A stretch of 64,000 bases of DNA, from assembly GCA_030490835.1 (NCBI GenBank), contig CM059972.1, positions 90,877,137-90,941,136 on the forward strand, written 5' to 3'. The DNA comes from Annona cherimola (Eukaryota; Streptophyta; Magnoliopsida; Magnoliales; Annonaceae). Shown here one piece after another: positions 12,572 to 25,211 of this stretch. The position numbers were made by a program, and so were the translations under genes. Numbering within the stretch: the stretch's first letter is position 1; every line of letters begins with the position of its first letter. Below the pieces are notes generated by a model, which had not been told where the DNA came from, ran no database searches, and worked only from the letters and a program-made list of their open reading frames with translations.

Positions 12572-13980
12572 TAGGGGTGCAACTTGGTACCCGGGTCGGT
12601 CCGAACCCGCCCGACCCGACCCGGTATCAAAACCAAAAATGGGTTTTATTTTTAAGATTTTTTTCAAAATAGACCCGGTTTCAACCCGACCCGTAGAAAC
12701 CCGAAACCAAAACCGGGTTCGCACCAACCCGATACCAAAACCCGACCCGGTCCGAACCCGATGTAGTTTATATAATTTTTTCATCGATTATACATGCTTT
12801 TTTGTAATATTAGTATATATATATACATGTTTTAGGCATTACTAACTCTAATTCAGACAAATCACCTCTTTCTTCATTATCAAAGCATACTTGAGGTAAC
12901 TTAATTTCTAGGATGATTTTTTATAATTATTATCTTCTTATTATTAACAGTTGCATGTATTTTTTCGTCTCGGTTGATGCATATTATTTTCAAATATGTA
13001 AATCAAGGAGGAAGAACTTGACATTAGAAATGTATATGAAAATCAAGGGAGAAATTACTTGGAAGTCTTCGAATAGTTTTTTAGTTTTTTTGGAAACTTT
13101 GGAGACATGAACTCATTTGAAATTTGAATTTGTTTAAAAGTAGATATAAACTTATTTAAACTTGAGATTTGTTTATATTGTCATTTTAAATTTGGATTGC
13201 ACTTAAATTAGATTGGAATGTTGAACCATTATGCTTAATGTATTTAGATTTAGTTACTTTGAATAACTGTTATATGGATTATATTTTAATTTGAGTCGAC
13301 ATGATAAATCTATTTCATATTATGCTTTCTATTAGTACGAGAAATCTGTTAATTTGAATTTCAGATTGTAGTATAAATTTGATTCATATTTTAAGTTTAT
13401 TGGTATGACAAGTGGTCAATTTTTACTTTAGCAATTTGTATGATAAATATTCGGTTTGAATTCAATTTCAGCAATTTGTACGATAATGTTTAGTTTCAAC
13501 TACAAAGTTGGTATGATATGTTCATTTTCTATTTGGTATACTTGAGTCATTTCCATTAGCTATTAAATAGAAATGACTAACTAGTCATAAAACTAACTAA
13601 TTTGTCATTTATTTGTGTCTATAGGGTGTTGAAAAATTGCTTGCAGAGTTCATTCAAAGAATATTGCAGAATTTAGCATGATGTTGTAGAATTCTTTGAA
13701 AGTATCTTGTAGAATTCAGCGTGAGGCTTGACTTCATAAACACATGTGTGTATATTTCAATAATTTTCTTTTAGATTACAACTGAATTTGGAAAAAAATA
13801 GTTTATTGGTAACCCGAATTCAAACCCGAAACCAAACCAAAACCAATGCGAACCCGACCCGAACCCGGTCCGAACCCGAATTGCATTCTTAGGGTTTGGG
13901 TTTGGGTTTACTCCAACCCGGTTGGCTTAGGGTTTGGGTTCACTCAAACCCGGTATAACCCGACCCGAGTTGCACCCCTA
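12572..13980. mobile_element. Non-autonomous hAT-like element with exact 8-bp TSD
   Basis: A 1,409-bp element with termini TAGGGGTGCAACTTGG and CCGAGTTGCACCCCTA, flanked by the exact 8-bp duplication ATATTTTG (12564-12571 and 13981-13988). Both ends carry dense CCCGACCC/AACCCG subterminal motifs. The TAGGGG-type ends and 8-bp duplication are hallmarks of the hAT superfamily. No transposase frame is visible in the AT-rich interior, so movement must depend on another copy. It lies only 13 bp beyond the TSD of the foldback MITE to its left. Confidence 0.85.
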
Positions 13981-13988
13981 ATATTTTG

Positions 13989-15361
13989 AGAGAGAACCCT
14001 AATACAATATTTATTTTTTTATTTTTTATTTTTTCATAACTATGTTTTTATAAGTGTATTTAATTTATATATTAAGTTTTGTCACTTAACAATTTTTTAC
14101 ATAATTATTTTTATTTTAAAAAATTAAAATTTTAAGGGAAGAAATTATCTAAAATCTTCTAAATTTGATGAACTTTTAAAAATAAAAATAAAAATGTAAA
14201 AAATATGATGGTAGAACTTGGTATGTCAATCAAATACACTTTAGAAGTCATATTTATGAACAAATTTTTAAAAAATTATAGCGGGTTATGCATGAGATTT
14301 TATATTGGTATTGTGTAAAATGATAGCTGGTATTACAAATTAAATTCATTCATATAGGAGACAAACGAACTCCCACATATTTACTGAGGAGATAACATGG
14401 GATAATTTTTTCCCACTTGCACAAGGGACATCTATGCCCTGTAGATCGGGTTATGCATGAGATTAATTGTATGCTATCATGCCTCTTATATATAAGATAT
14501 CGTGCCTCCTATATATTATATTTTGAGGTTGGATATTGATATTTTAGATCTTATAAGTTTTCCTTTATTGTATTTTATAATCACGGATGTTAATGACAAG
14601 TTTATTTTGCAAAACATATAAATATATACAGTTTTATGTGAAAATACCAAAAGGGCATGTTCTAATTTGCAATTAACAAATGTATAAATTCTAATTTGCA
14701 AAAAATGTAATTTTGCAGATAATAAAAATTCTAAAAACTTTAAAATATCAAAGATTATTTTGAAAATTTCTCATATTGATTAAATAAATAAACATAGTGC
14801 TTGTCAAAATAGTTTTGACATTAAATATTAATTTGATCCATATCAAATTTTACAAATTCTCATAATGAATAATGCTAAAATTTTTTGTACTAGAAAAGAA
14901 AACACAAAAATATTTTTAAAATATAAAAATGGAAAAAATATTTTTATTTTTAATATATATTTTTGTATTATTCTTTTACAATACAAGAAATTTAATTTGT
15001 ATACTATCTATTGCAAGAATTTACAAAACTTAATTACTCGGAATAATCCAGATTGACTTATTTGATGTTAGGAAAATTTTTTAAAATATGTTTTATATTT
15101 TAAAGATGTTTTATCGTATTTTCTTTTACAATGTAAGAAAATTTATTTTAACTATTATTTATAATAATAATTTATAAAAATTAAAATGTCATCAAATTAA
15201 TATATTAATGAAAGAAATATTTTTTAAATTAACTTTTGATATATTCTAAATAAATTTTCATATTCTAAATAAATTTTCTCATATTTTATTCTATAATATA
15301 AGAATTTAAATTTAATATTATTTTAGTATTTGCGAATTTTGGAAGAATCAAATTTATTTAT
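13989..15361. other. AT-rich intergenic DNA
   Basis: No gene recognised. Around 14050-14095 there is one piece of the inner-arm core (ATAAGTGTATTTAATTTATA) found in several foldback elements here, probably a decayed half-element. Confidence 0.45.
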
Positions 15362-15630
15362 TTAGGGTGTATCTGGGAAGTAATAAATTTTTAGATGGAA
15401 AAATTTTGGTGTAAAAGTTTTTAAATTTGTAGACAATAATGTGATATAATATAGTTAATAAGGAAGAGTAAAGAGAATACGTTAAAATAGAGATATTAGT
15501 TATATAGATAATTGCATAGAAATAATTAAAAATGAGGATAGTTGTATAGAAAGATGCAAAAAAATAATTAAAATTTTTGATAGTTATAGAAAGTGAAAAG
15601 TTTTAATTGAAAATATACTTGTCCTTAATG
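15362..15630. mobile_element. MITE, GGTGTGTTTGG family, diverged copy 2
   Basis: It begins AGGGTGTATCTGGGAAGTAA and then follows the interior of the copy at 3685-3976 (GTGATATAATATAG, GTATAGAAAGATGCAAAAAA, AAAGTTTTAATTGAAAA). The right end is degraded. Non-coding. Confidence 0.6.
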
Positions 15631-16076
15631 TAATATTCTGAAATAATAATTTTAATATTTTATGGTACATGTGTATTAAAATTTAAACCCTAGAAAATAA
15701 ATCTTGCCGCTAATTAACAACCATTAACGAGCAGATAATGCCACTTGTTAATAAGGTTTAACATGAACGTTGGTGTCTGTACAACGAGCACTGATCCTTT
15801 CCGATCAAAAAATATATTTTTTTGTTTTTTTTTGAAAAATATTTACACGATGGCATCGGAGTTCGATGAGTAATAATTGGAATTGAGTGGCAACTGGTAG
15901 CTCAAAGTGTGAGAAGACGAGGGGACAGTTACATTTGTATAAAATCTGTTGTGCCAGTGCAAAGTTTTACTTGACAAAATTTGACATATCAAATTTCATC
16001 ATATTTATGGAAAGGGTAATCAAACAATGACTGGTTAGCAAATTTTGCTTTTTTTCCTTGCCACTTAGGCTGCCAC

Positions 16077-16772
16077 TAGGGGTGCAATTTAGGTATGGTA
16101 TCTAGGGATACCTACCAATCCTACCTTAAATTGAATATAATAGGGTAGAAAATTTTACTTATGGGTACGGGTAGGGTAAAACTCATTACCAAACTCCCCA
16201 ATATAAGGTAAGGGTAGGATAGGCACGTTAGGTACCAAGAACCGACCTGAATGGGTACCCGTGTGGATGCTCTAATATGTAAATAACTATAAATATGTGT
16301 ATATAAATAAATACATAATAGTTTTTATCCTCCATTCACCAATAAATTATTATTAGTTTGATTTCTTTATTTATTTTTTTATAAATTGTATAGGGTTTGT
16401 ATTTGTGACGATTGATGATCATAACATGAATGCGGATAATGATGTTAATGTGATTATTAATATAGATAATGAGGCTACAAAGAATGTGGAAATAGATGTA
16501 AATAACAACAAAATGAAACTAATTATAAACTATAAAGACTAAAATGTAAATGAGTATTGCTTTATATTATTTAAAACAACACGAAAAATACTTTTTTCAT
16601 ACGTGTCATTGTTTGTTGTAGGAACTGAAACTGACCCTATAGGTAATTGATAAAGTAAGGTATAGTAGGAACCGACCCTGTAAGCGGGTAGGATAGTGTT
16701 AGTTTTTTTAGAAATAGGATACGAGTAAGGTAGACTACTACCCGAACCAAACCGACCTGAGTTGTATCCCTA
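16077..16772. mobile_element. hAT-like non-autonomous element, older copy
   Basis: The termini are TAGGGGTGCAATTTAGG and GACCTGAGTTGTATCCCTA. The flanks GCTGCCAC (16069-16076) and GCTGTTAC (16773-16780) form an 8-bp duplication with two C/T differences. The 696-bp interior has no coding capacity. Both ends carry GGGTAGGATA/TACCCG-type subterminal motifs. Same family as 12572-13980, but a different and more diverged subfamily, also seen in the anthranilate synthase intron at 56516-57121. Confidence 0.75.
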
Positions 16773-17324
16773 GCTGTTACAAACTCTTACAGCTTTAGTA
16801 GTTAGTGGGTATTCACGACATTTATTTTATAATAGAAGAGGCATTATTTCACTTAACTTTACATTTGTACAAGATGCTTTTATGAAACTTCTCTTCTACG
16901 TAATCCTCTTTATTTTTAATATATTGATGATTAATGAAAAATTTATTTCATCTATTATATTTAGCATTATTTATATTATCATGAAAACTCTCACTTATTT
17001 AGTATCACTATGTGTGAGTTACATCTATAAATGTCTAGAATCAACATAATAAACTAATTTAATACTAGATATTAATTTTTAAGTAGTAATGTTCAATATT
17101 TAGATTATCTAAAATATCCCCACTATGTAGATAAATGATTCTATAAGTATTAACATTCTAATACATATGTAAATAGATATAAACAATTTTCCTAATTTAT
17201 ACATGAATATACCTATTTTTGAGAAAATGTGGCCTACACACATATTCGATTTGAATAGAACTTAACCTTATAGCTAAACAAATGATGATAAATGCAATGA
17301 ATGAATTAAATTTGAGGAGTGATC

Positions 17325-17684
17325 ATGTTAGTCCCGAAGAAGTAAATGTCTTGCTTAGCCTACATTTACAACTATTTTTTATTTTTCTTTATACACTTGT
17401 TTATCTAAGTATATTTAATATATAAATTAATTTTTACTATTTTTGAATATGTGTATATATTTTTTTAGATTTTTAAAAATAAGAGTATTTTAAATACATA
17501 TATACATATAGATGTTTAAAATTTTTTATAAAAAATATATGTATATATACATATCCAAAAATGGTAAAGTTTGGTTTATATGTTAAATATACTTTGATAA
17601 ATAAGTATATGAAGAAAAAAAGTTATTGTAAATAAGTTTTTTTAGGCGAGCTAAGTGGGGCATTTACTTAGCCCGAGCTAATAA
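17325..17684. mobile_element. Foldback (palindromic) element, TTAGCCC family
   Basis: About 360 bp of inverted-repeat DNA. The left arm (17325-17460) and right arm (17550-17684) are reverse complements with moderate divergence, both containing AAGTAAATG, CTTAGCC and ACTTGTTTAT-type motifs. A second copy of the family is at 49541-49926. No certain target-site duplication and no coding capacity. Confidence 0.6.
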
Positions 17685-18203
17685 AATCTCTCCTCATTAA
17701 ATTTTTTATCCAGCATTAAAATCTTAAATTTTGAAGAGGTTTATATGTTAGATTCTTTCCCAATGAAGCTCTTGGGAATTAGCCACCTCCCTAACCAAAC
17801 AAAAAAGGAAGACATTTGCGGGAAAAATAAGAAACAAAAAATTTTCGAAAGGATATTCAAACGTCGGCCAGAAATTCTCATTTATAGTATTGATGAGGGT
17901 TTTTCAAGGAGGGTAATTATTTTTATCAAAGGACACCCTTGTATAATATTTAAATATTATTATACCTCTTAATTTATTTTTAAAAGTTTTAAGGGGCACA
18001 GTGATTTTTCCTAGGGGGCAACCTTATATAATATTTTAATACTATTATACCTATTAATGTATATTTTAAAATTTCTGGGGAGGGCGGGGCTCTCCAACTA
18101 TAAGGCCTTGCATTTGGAATGTCATGGTATGCTCCCGTGAGCATTGATACTTAACTTTGTCTCGGTTATTTCTCCTTTTAGGCTTCTCGTATTTGTTTCC
18201 TAT

Positions 18204-19110
18204 TTTTTAGGCAAACTTCATATATACTTATAAATATTATCCTTAATTTCATTTATACTTGTGGATTTTTTTCAAAATTTTTAAATATATTCACATATTG
18301 TGCTTAAAATTTCATTTATATCTACACCGTTATGAACCTAGTAAAAGGCCCTAATATAAATTTGGATTGATTTGCTTAAAAGAAAAAGTTCATATTGAAA
18401 GAATATAAGCTTTTATGGTCGCAAAAATACTAAAAAAATTATTAGAATATGATTTTTTAGCTATATAGTTATAATTAAGGCTTGAGCATATTTGCCACTT
18501 CACTAAGGGTTAATGTGAGTATAAATGAAATTTCAAGAAAAATACTTGTATATATTTAGAATTTTTGAAAGTTAGTTGTTAATTTGCTTTTAAAATTAAC
18601 AAGAACTTATCTGAAAAAAGTTTAAAAGTGATAGATTAAATGCTAGAAAATCTATCTCTGGATTATTTTGCAAATATATTATTTTTGTTAATTTTAAGAG
18701 AAAATTATATATATATCTATAAATTTTACCCTTAATTATATTTATACCTACGAACCTTTAAAATTTTCAAATATACTAAAATATTTTAAGTAAATTTTTA
18801 TTTGTACCAATGCCGTAAAAATTTGTTAAAGGGGCTGTTAGCCCTAAGAAATGACAGATATGCTTAAATTCTAATATAACTTATGGTTAATTTGTTCAAA
18901 ACAAAAAGTAAACATTCCAATCATATGTGATTTCACAAGTGTAAAAGTACTAAAAGTTTCTTAGAACATGAATTTTTAGTTAAATAATCATAATTAGAGC
19001 TATTTGCTATTACTTTGAGGGTTAACATCTCATTTAACAAATTCTGAAGAACGTGGTTATCAATAGAATTTTATGTAAAATATATAGGTATATTTGGAAA
19101 CTTAGTATTC
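18204..19110. repeat. Two adjacent copies of a TATAAATTTTACCCTTAAT-type repeat
   Basis: Units at about 18204-18560 and 18693-19110 share motifs such as TATAAATTTTACCCTTAAT, TTTCATTTATA, an AAAGGGGC/AAAGGCCC block and inverted outer segments. The same family is seen in foldback form at 31795-32250. Boundaries are blurred by divergence. Function unknown; most likely non-autonomous transposons. Confidence 0.5.
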
Positions 19111-19304
19111 TAACTAAACAAATGATATAGAATGAATGGAATGAATGAATTGAATTTCGCGTTATTCATCAATATCTTAAAAATAAAGGGAATTTTATGA
19201 AATCACTTCTACAAAATCCGGTTTCATAGGGCATTATTGTTGTAAAATAATTCTTATAATTTTCAAATCTACAAAAATTAACTATATTGTTGATATAAAA
19301 TAAC

Positions 19305-19861
19305 TTTAAGGTCTTTTTCTTTTAAATTCAGTTGAAAATCACGAGTATGCAAGATTAAAATGCTCTGAAACAACTTAATGGATCCTTTTCATACTTGAAA
19401 ATTACAAGAATATAAGATTTGTTTTGCAAAATTTATTTTATTGGTATTATATACATAGGATATCTAATATTATAAATTAAATACGTTCATAACCCTCACG
19501 TTTGGAGGGATATCTCATGTATATCTAATATTATAAATTAAACACATTCATAACCCTCACGTTGGAGGGACATCTGTAAAGGCCCTCATTCTAAGGAAGA
19601 CATTGAAAGGAAATCCTATAAATATCCTCGGAAGACATTGGAGGAACATCCTATAAATATCCTATCTTGGGGAGGACATTGGAGGGACATCTTGTGCAAG
19701 GAAAGGATTCGAACACCATACCTCTCATAAGAGAAACAATTATGTTACCACTAGCCCGCACAATGTTGAACCTTATCAAATTTATTTTGCAAAATGTCAA
19801 CATACACGTACCGACAATAATACATAGTTATAAGGTCTATATTATTAAACCTTTCGAAAAC
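19305..19861. repeat. Host direct repeat, left copy, flanking the viral integration
   Basis: This 557-bp segment is repeated in the same orientation at 30809-31366, on the far side of the viral block, with only about one small indel and substitution between the copies. It contains no viral sequence. Inside it are a tandem pair of about 65 bp (around 19440-19575) and a tRNA-like segment. The lack of TG...CA ends and the internal virus with its own promoter argue against these being LTRs. Most simply, this is a target region duplicated during integration or later repair. Confidence 0.85.
19700..19760 (-). repeat. tRNA-derived SINE-like segment (A box/B box)
   Basis: On the minus strand a TAGTGGTAACAT A-box-like motif (19742-19753) is followed about 37 nt later by GTGTTCGAATCC, a B-box-like motif (19705-19716). 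This is the spacing of an RNA polymerase III internal promoter. The rest does not fold into a standard tRNA cloverleaf, so a tRNA-derived SINE head is more likely than a tRNA gene. A second copy sits in the right-hand direct repeat near 31204-31265. Confidence 0.35.
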
Positions 19862-19966
19862 AGACTTCTAAGATTACTCTATAATCTCTCACTCGTCGCG
19901 CAGTTAGCCATTGTTGCCGTGTGAAGGCGTGAAAAGGCATTATAAGTCGTTGTCTGTGAAGAGATA

Positions 19967-22900
19967 ATGAGTACTTTTAAAAGAATGTTTTCTACATCTT
20001 CTTCTTCTAGTAATGATACTGAAATTCATTCAGTAAAACTTGACGAAATTCAGAATATGTCAGAAGGAACTTATGAAAACATTGAAAAATCTTTAAAAAA
20101 TTGGAAAATTCCTAAAGTCCCAATTAAAGAGATTTACAAAATTGGTAGCTTTGATTTTAAAACTGAGTTTAGAATCAAAACAGTAGAAACAGTTCTAGAA
20201 TTTGGAGCTGGATCACATCAGATTCCCTTACTGGAAAAAATTGCGTTAAAAGAATTATGTGAGAAACAGTTTAAATTCTTACATTTCGGGTTAATCCAAA
20301 TCGCTATACAACCTCTAGTAAGAACTGGACTTCAAGCATCTGTTCTTGCTTGTCTAAAAGACAATCGTCATAAAAACTTTTCTGATTCTATATTAGGAAT
20401 TGTTCAAACCTCTCTACATGCTGGCCCAATATATTTTAACAGCTTTCCAAATTTCTCAATAAGCCTTACCGATCCACATGCTCTAGAAGTTTTATCCTTA
20501 CTTGTTCAAACTCAAGGGTTTGATATGAAGATAGGATCAAAACCTCTATGTGTTCAATACAGAATATATTATAAAGCCATGAAAACTTTAGCACCAAAAT
20601 CATTGGTACAACAAGAAAGGGGTGCTACTCCATATTTCATCACAAATCCCGCTCATAAAAAGATTGAACCAAAGAAAATCTTATGGTCCGATATAAATCT
20701 TCCCACAGAATGGAAAATAGATAAAGAAGAAAATCATGTTATTCCTGAACAAAGTTCTGAAAAAATTGAGACTATTATAGAAGATTCAAATAACATAACC
20801 TTACATTTTGAGCCAATTCCTGCTAGACACTCTATATGTCTATCTAGACCTATCACTGCTAAACCTATTATGATAGAAACTCAAAAACCTTTGTCATCCT
20901 CAGCTTCTGCTAGATTTCCTCTTCAATTTGAAGATCATATAGCCAAACCTGATTTGACCCCGACAGAGTCAGATTTCCAATTAAATGTTCTGCAATTTAA
21001 ACCAAATTATAAAGAATTGTTAAAAGAATTTGAAAACTCAGCCCATAAAGAAAAAAGAACATGGATAAATAAAAGATATAATGAGGAAGAAAAGAAAAGG
21101 TTATTTAGAGATTGGATGTCCTATTGTAAAATGGTAAAAGAAAATGTCTACTTCTTTGATTGGTATGACACTTCCGTAAAAAACTCCGTAAATATGTTAA
21201 ATATTGAAGATCAAAACCCACTAACTCCATCAACTTCTCAAATAGAGGAAGAAAGAGTTTCTCCAATAAAATTTACTGGGCAACCAGTAACAGAACTAGA
21301 TGGTAAAGTTGTTATGCAACCCTATAAAAGTTCCGTTTATAAAGATATTACTGTAAGAGCAAAAGACTTAACTCAAGTCATTGAACAATTAAACTTCTCT
21401 AATCATAAATTAATAAAAATCGACCAATTATTAAAAGGAAAAACAGCTAAAAGCCTCTCCTTCTATAAAAAACCTTTAATAACTCAGTTTGGTCAACTAT
21501 CTTTAGATGATAAACCAGAAACTGAGCAGTTTACTAAAATGGCAAAACAAAAGACAACTTCCATGGATGAATTAAAACAAAAAATTGCTGACTTAAAAAA
21601 TCAACATTTCCTCCAAACTATAACTGAAAAAACTCAACCAGAATTAAACAGAGTATTTAAAAATTATTATCATCGTCCTTCTCCGATTGATCAACAATTC
21701 GAAGAAGAAAAATCTGGAGTACAAAACAGCTTTAATATAAATGCTCTCTATGAGTGGAGTATCGATGGTCGTTCCGAATACCAAATCTGGAACGTCACTC
21801 ATAGTATGTTAATGTATGCAACTATGTTAGAAGCCATTAAAAAACTCTCTAAAGTCGATGCAGCCCATATGATTGCTTGGGGCTTCACCGGTCAGCTAAA
21901 AGCGTGGTGGGATATTCAGGTCCCTCAAACTACTCAAATAAAAATCTTGAATGGAGATGATCCTGTTAATACCCTAGTAAGTACTATTATCTATCAATTT
22001 ATAGGTACTATAGAAGATTATCAATCTGTTATAAGAGAACGAATCTTAAAACTAAAATGTAAAAACATGTCAAAATTTAGATGGTATAAAGATGTGTTTC
22101 TAACAGATCTGTTAATGCTAGATGATGGAAGACAACCGATATATATTGAAAAATTCTTACAAGGTCTACCTTCTATATTTGAAACAAAAATAAAAACTCT
22201 TATAAAAATGGAAAATGATGGTAAACTAAAATATGAAAATTATACATGGGGAACTTTAATTAATAAAGTCAAACAAGTAGGTATAGAACTATGTCAACAA
22301 AAACATTTAGACGAAACAAAGTTTTTAAAATCTCAAGATTTGTCTATATTCTGCTCTAATTATGGTATAGAACAAACTCCTATCCAAAGGATCATGAAAA
22401 AATCAAAATATTTAAAAGCTAAATCATACTATCAAAAGTCCTCTAAGAAACCATCCAAAACATTTAAAGAAAAAACTCCAAAGCATTATTACTCAAAAAA
22501 GAAGCATAAAAAACAAAAACAAAAGTATTCTCCAAAAAAGAATGTTAAAGAAATAAAATGTTTTAAATGTGGAAAGTTTGGTCATTATGCTTCCAAATGT
22601 TATAAAAATCAAGTTAAAGAATTATTAGCCAATAAAAGCCTTAGTATAGAAGATCTATCTAAAAGGTTAAATGAATTAACAGTTACCTCAGAAGAAGAAT
22701 CAGAATCTGAAGAATCTTCTTCAAGCGAAAGCGAATTTGAATTAAATGAACTTCATTATAAAAGCTCAGATGACCATCAATGTCAATGTTCATATACTAA
22801 AAGTTATGAATCTTCATCTGATTCAGACTATCGTTCATTAAATATGTTAAACAACTCAAACCAAGTATTATTAGATTTAATAAATCAGGTTGAAGACCCA

Positions 22901-25210
22901 AATCAAAAGGTGGATCTTTTAAACAAATATCTAAAAATGAATAACTCTTCAACACCTTTAATAATACCAGAATCAAATTCTATGATGAACATCATTAAAA
23001 ACCAAAGACGATATATCCAAGGAATACCAAAACCAACAACAAATCATGAATTATCTCAAGAGATAAAAGATATGAAAAAAGAAATTGTTGAGTTAAAAAG
23101 AAGAATTCAAATTCTTGAATTAAAAGAATTATCAATAAATGACAATCAGGAAGAACGTTTTGAGGATGAATTTGAACAACATTTCAATGAAATTCTAAGA
23201 GAAAATAAAGCGGAATCCTCTCAGCTAAAAATAATAGAACAAGAAAATGTTATAACAGAACTTTGTAATGAAGCAACAAAAGTAATATCGCAGAAATGGT
23301 ATATAAAAATTACTTTAAAAATAAAAGATTTCCCTGAAGATTTTACTATAACTACAACTGCTCTTGTAGATTCAGGAGCCGATCTAAATTGTATAAATGA
23401 AGGTATAATTCCACCAAAATATTTTGAGTCAACTAACTCATCTATAGCCACCGCTGATGGCACGGACATGATTGTTAAATATAAATTATCTTCTGCTCAC
23501 ATTTGTAATAAAAAATTATGCTTGCAAACCTCCTTCATTCTAATAAAAAATATGCAACAAAAGATTATTTTAGGAACTCCCTTCCTGCAGTTAATAAAAC
23601 CATTTTTTGTAACAGATGAGGGAATACAGACAAATGAAACATTATTCGCCTTCATAAAACCACCAGAAGCCTCCCTTTTATCAGAATTAAAAGACACTTT
23701 AAATTATAAAAGAAATTTCCTATGTTATTTACAAGACCAAAATACTATAAAATACATAGAAAAGGAAATTAATGGTCCATTAAAACCTCACATTGAAGAA
23801 TTTAAAAATAAACTAATAAAAGAAGTATGTTCAGAAATTCCAAATGCTTTTTGGAAAAGAAAACAGCATACAGTAAAATTACCTTATATAAAAGAATTTA
23901 AAGAAGAGAAAATTCCAACTAAAGCTAGGCCAATTCAAATGAATAAAGACCTTCTGGATTATTGTAAAAAAGAGATAAAAGGTCTACTTGATAAAAATTT
24001 AATTAAACCAAGTAAATCTCCTTGGAGTTGTTCTGCTTTCTATGTTAATAACGCAGCCGAATTAGAAAGAGGAGCTCCCAGATTAGTAATAAATTATAAA
24101 CCTTTAAATAAAGTTTTAGAATGGATAAGGTATCCTTTGCCTAATAAAAAAGATTTATTAAACAGAATTATAAAGGCTAAATTATTCTCAAAGTTCGATT
24201 TAAAATCTGGATATTGGCAAATTCAGATATCTGAAGAAGATAAATATAAAACAGCGTTTAATGTCCCTTTTGGACAATATGAATGGAATGTTATGCCTTT
24301 CGGATTAAAAAATGCCCCATCAGAATTCTAAAAAATTATGAATGATATATTTTATAACTATAGTGATTTTATAATTGTGTATATTGATGATGTTTTAGTG
24401 TTCTCTGATTCCATTCAGCAACACTGGAAACATTTGAAAACTTTTAAAAATATAATCTTTCAAAATGGATTAGTTTTATCTGAAAGAAAAATAAAATTGT
24501 TTCAGATAGAAATAACCTTTTTGGGATTCCAAATAAAAAATAAAACCATTCAACCAGTTAATAGAGCAATAGCCTTTGCTGATAAATTCCCTGATGTTAT
24601 AAAAGATAAAAAACAATTACAAAGATTTTTAGGATGTTTAAACTATGTTTCTGAATTTTATAAGCAAATTGCTCTTGACAGAGCAGTTCTTCTTAAAAGG
24701 CTTAGAAAAAACCCTCTGCCTTGGACAGATGAATGTACTAAAGCAGTCCAAAACATAAAAGCTAAAGTAAAATATCTTCCATGTCTGCACCTTGCGGATC
24801 CTAATCTCTTTAAAATAGTTGAAACAGATGCATCAGACAAAGGATATGGAGGAATACTAAAGCAAAGATCAGAAGAAGGTAAAGAAAATATAGTTCGATT
24901 TACTTCAGGACTATGGAATGAAACTAGACAAAAATATCCGACAATAAAACAAGAAATTCTTGCTATAGTTATAAGCATTCAAAAATTCCAAAGTGACTTA
25001 TTAAATAAAAAATTTCTCTTAAGGGTAGATTGTAAAGCAGCTAAACACATTTTGGAAAAGGATGTTAAAAATGAAGTTGCTAAACACATGTTTGCTAGAT
25101 GGCAAGCTATTCTAGCAGAATTTGACTTTGATATAGAATTTATAAAATGGACTAACAATGCTTTGCCTGATTTCTTGACTAGAGAATTTTTGCAGGGAAG
25201 ATCAAAATAG
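19967..25210 (+). pseudogene. Viral ORF1 polyprotein (MP-CP-PR-RT-RNase H) with one premature stop
   Basis: About 1,747 codons. Residues ~30-210 resemble a 30K-type movement protein. From ~610 to 880 lies the capsid region, ending in a CCHC zinc knuckle (CFKCGKFGHYASKC, ~864-877) after a Lys-rich stretch. An acidic Ser/Glu tract and a coiled-coil-like segment follow. The aspartic protease motif is LVDSGADLNC (~1132). The reverse transcriptase runs from ~1320, and its YIDDVLVFS catalytic box lies just beyond a TAA at 24329-24331. The RNase H has ETDASDKGYGG and a later DFLTRE. The TAA cuts the RT between its N-terminal part and the YIDD box, so this copy cannot make active enzyme without readthrough. 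The opposite copy has a sense codon here, so the stop arose after or independently of duplication. Compared with a caulimovirid, the domain order is complete. Confidence 0.9.
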
Positions 25211-25211
25211 C

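Noticed and set aside
19700..19760. A genuine tRNA gene on the minus strand
   Set aside because: A and B boxes are present, but no acceptor stem or full cloverleaf can be drawn, so it was listed only as SINE-like.
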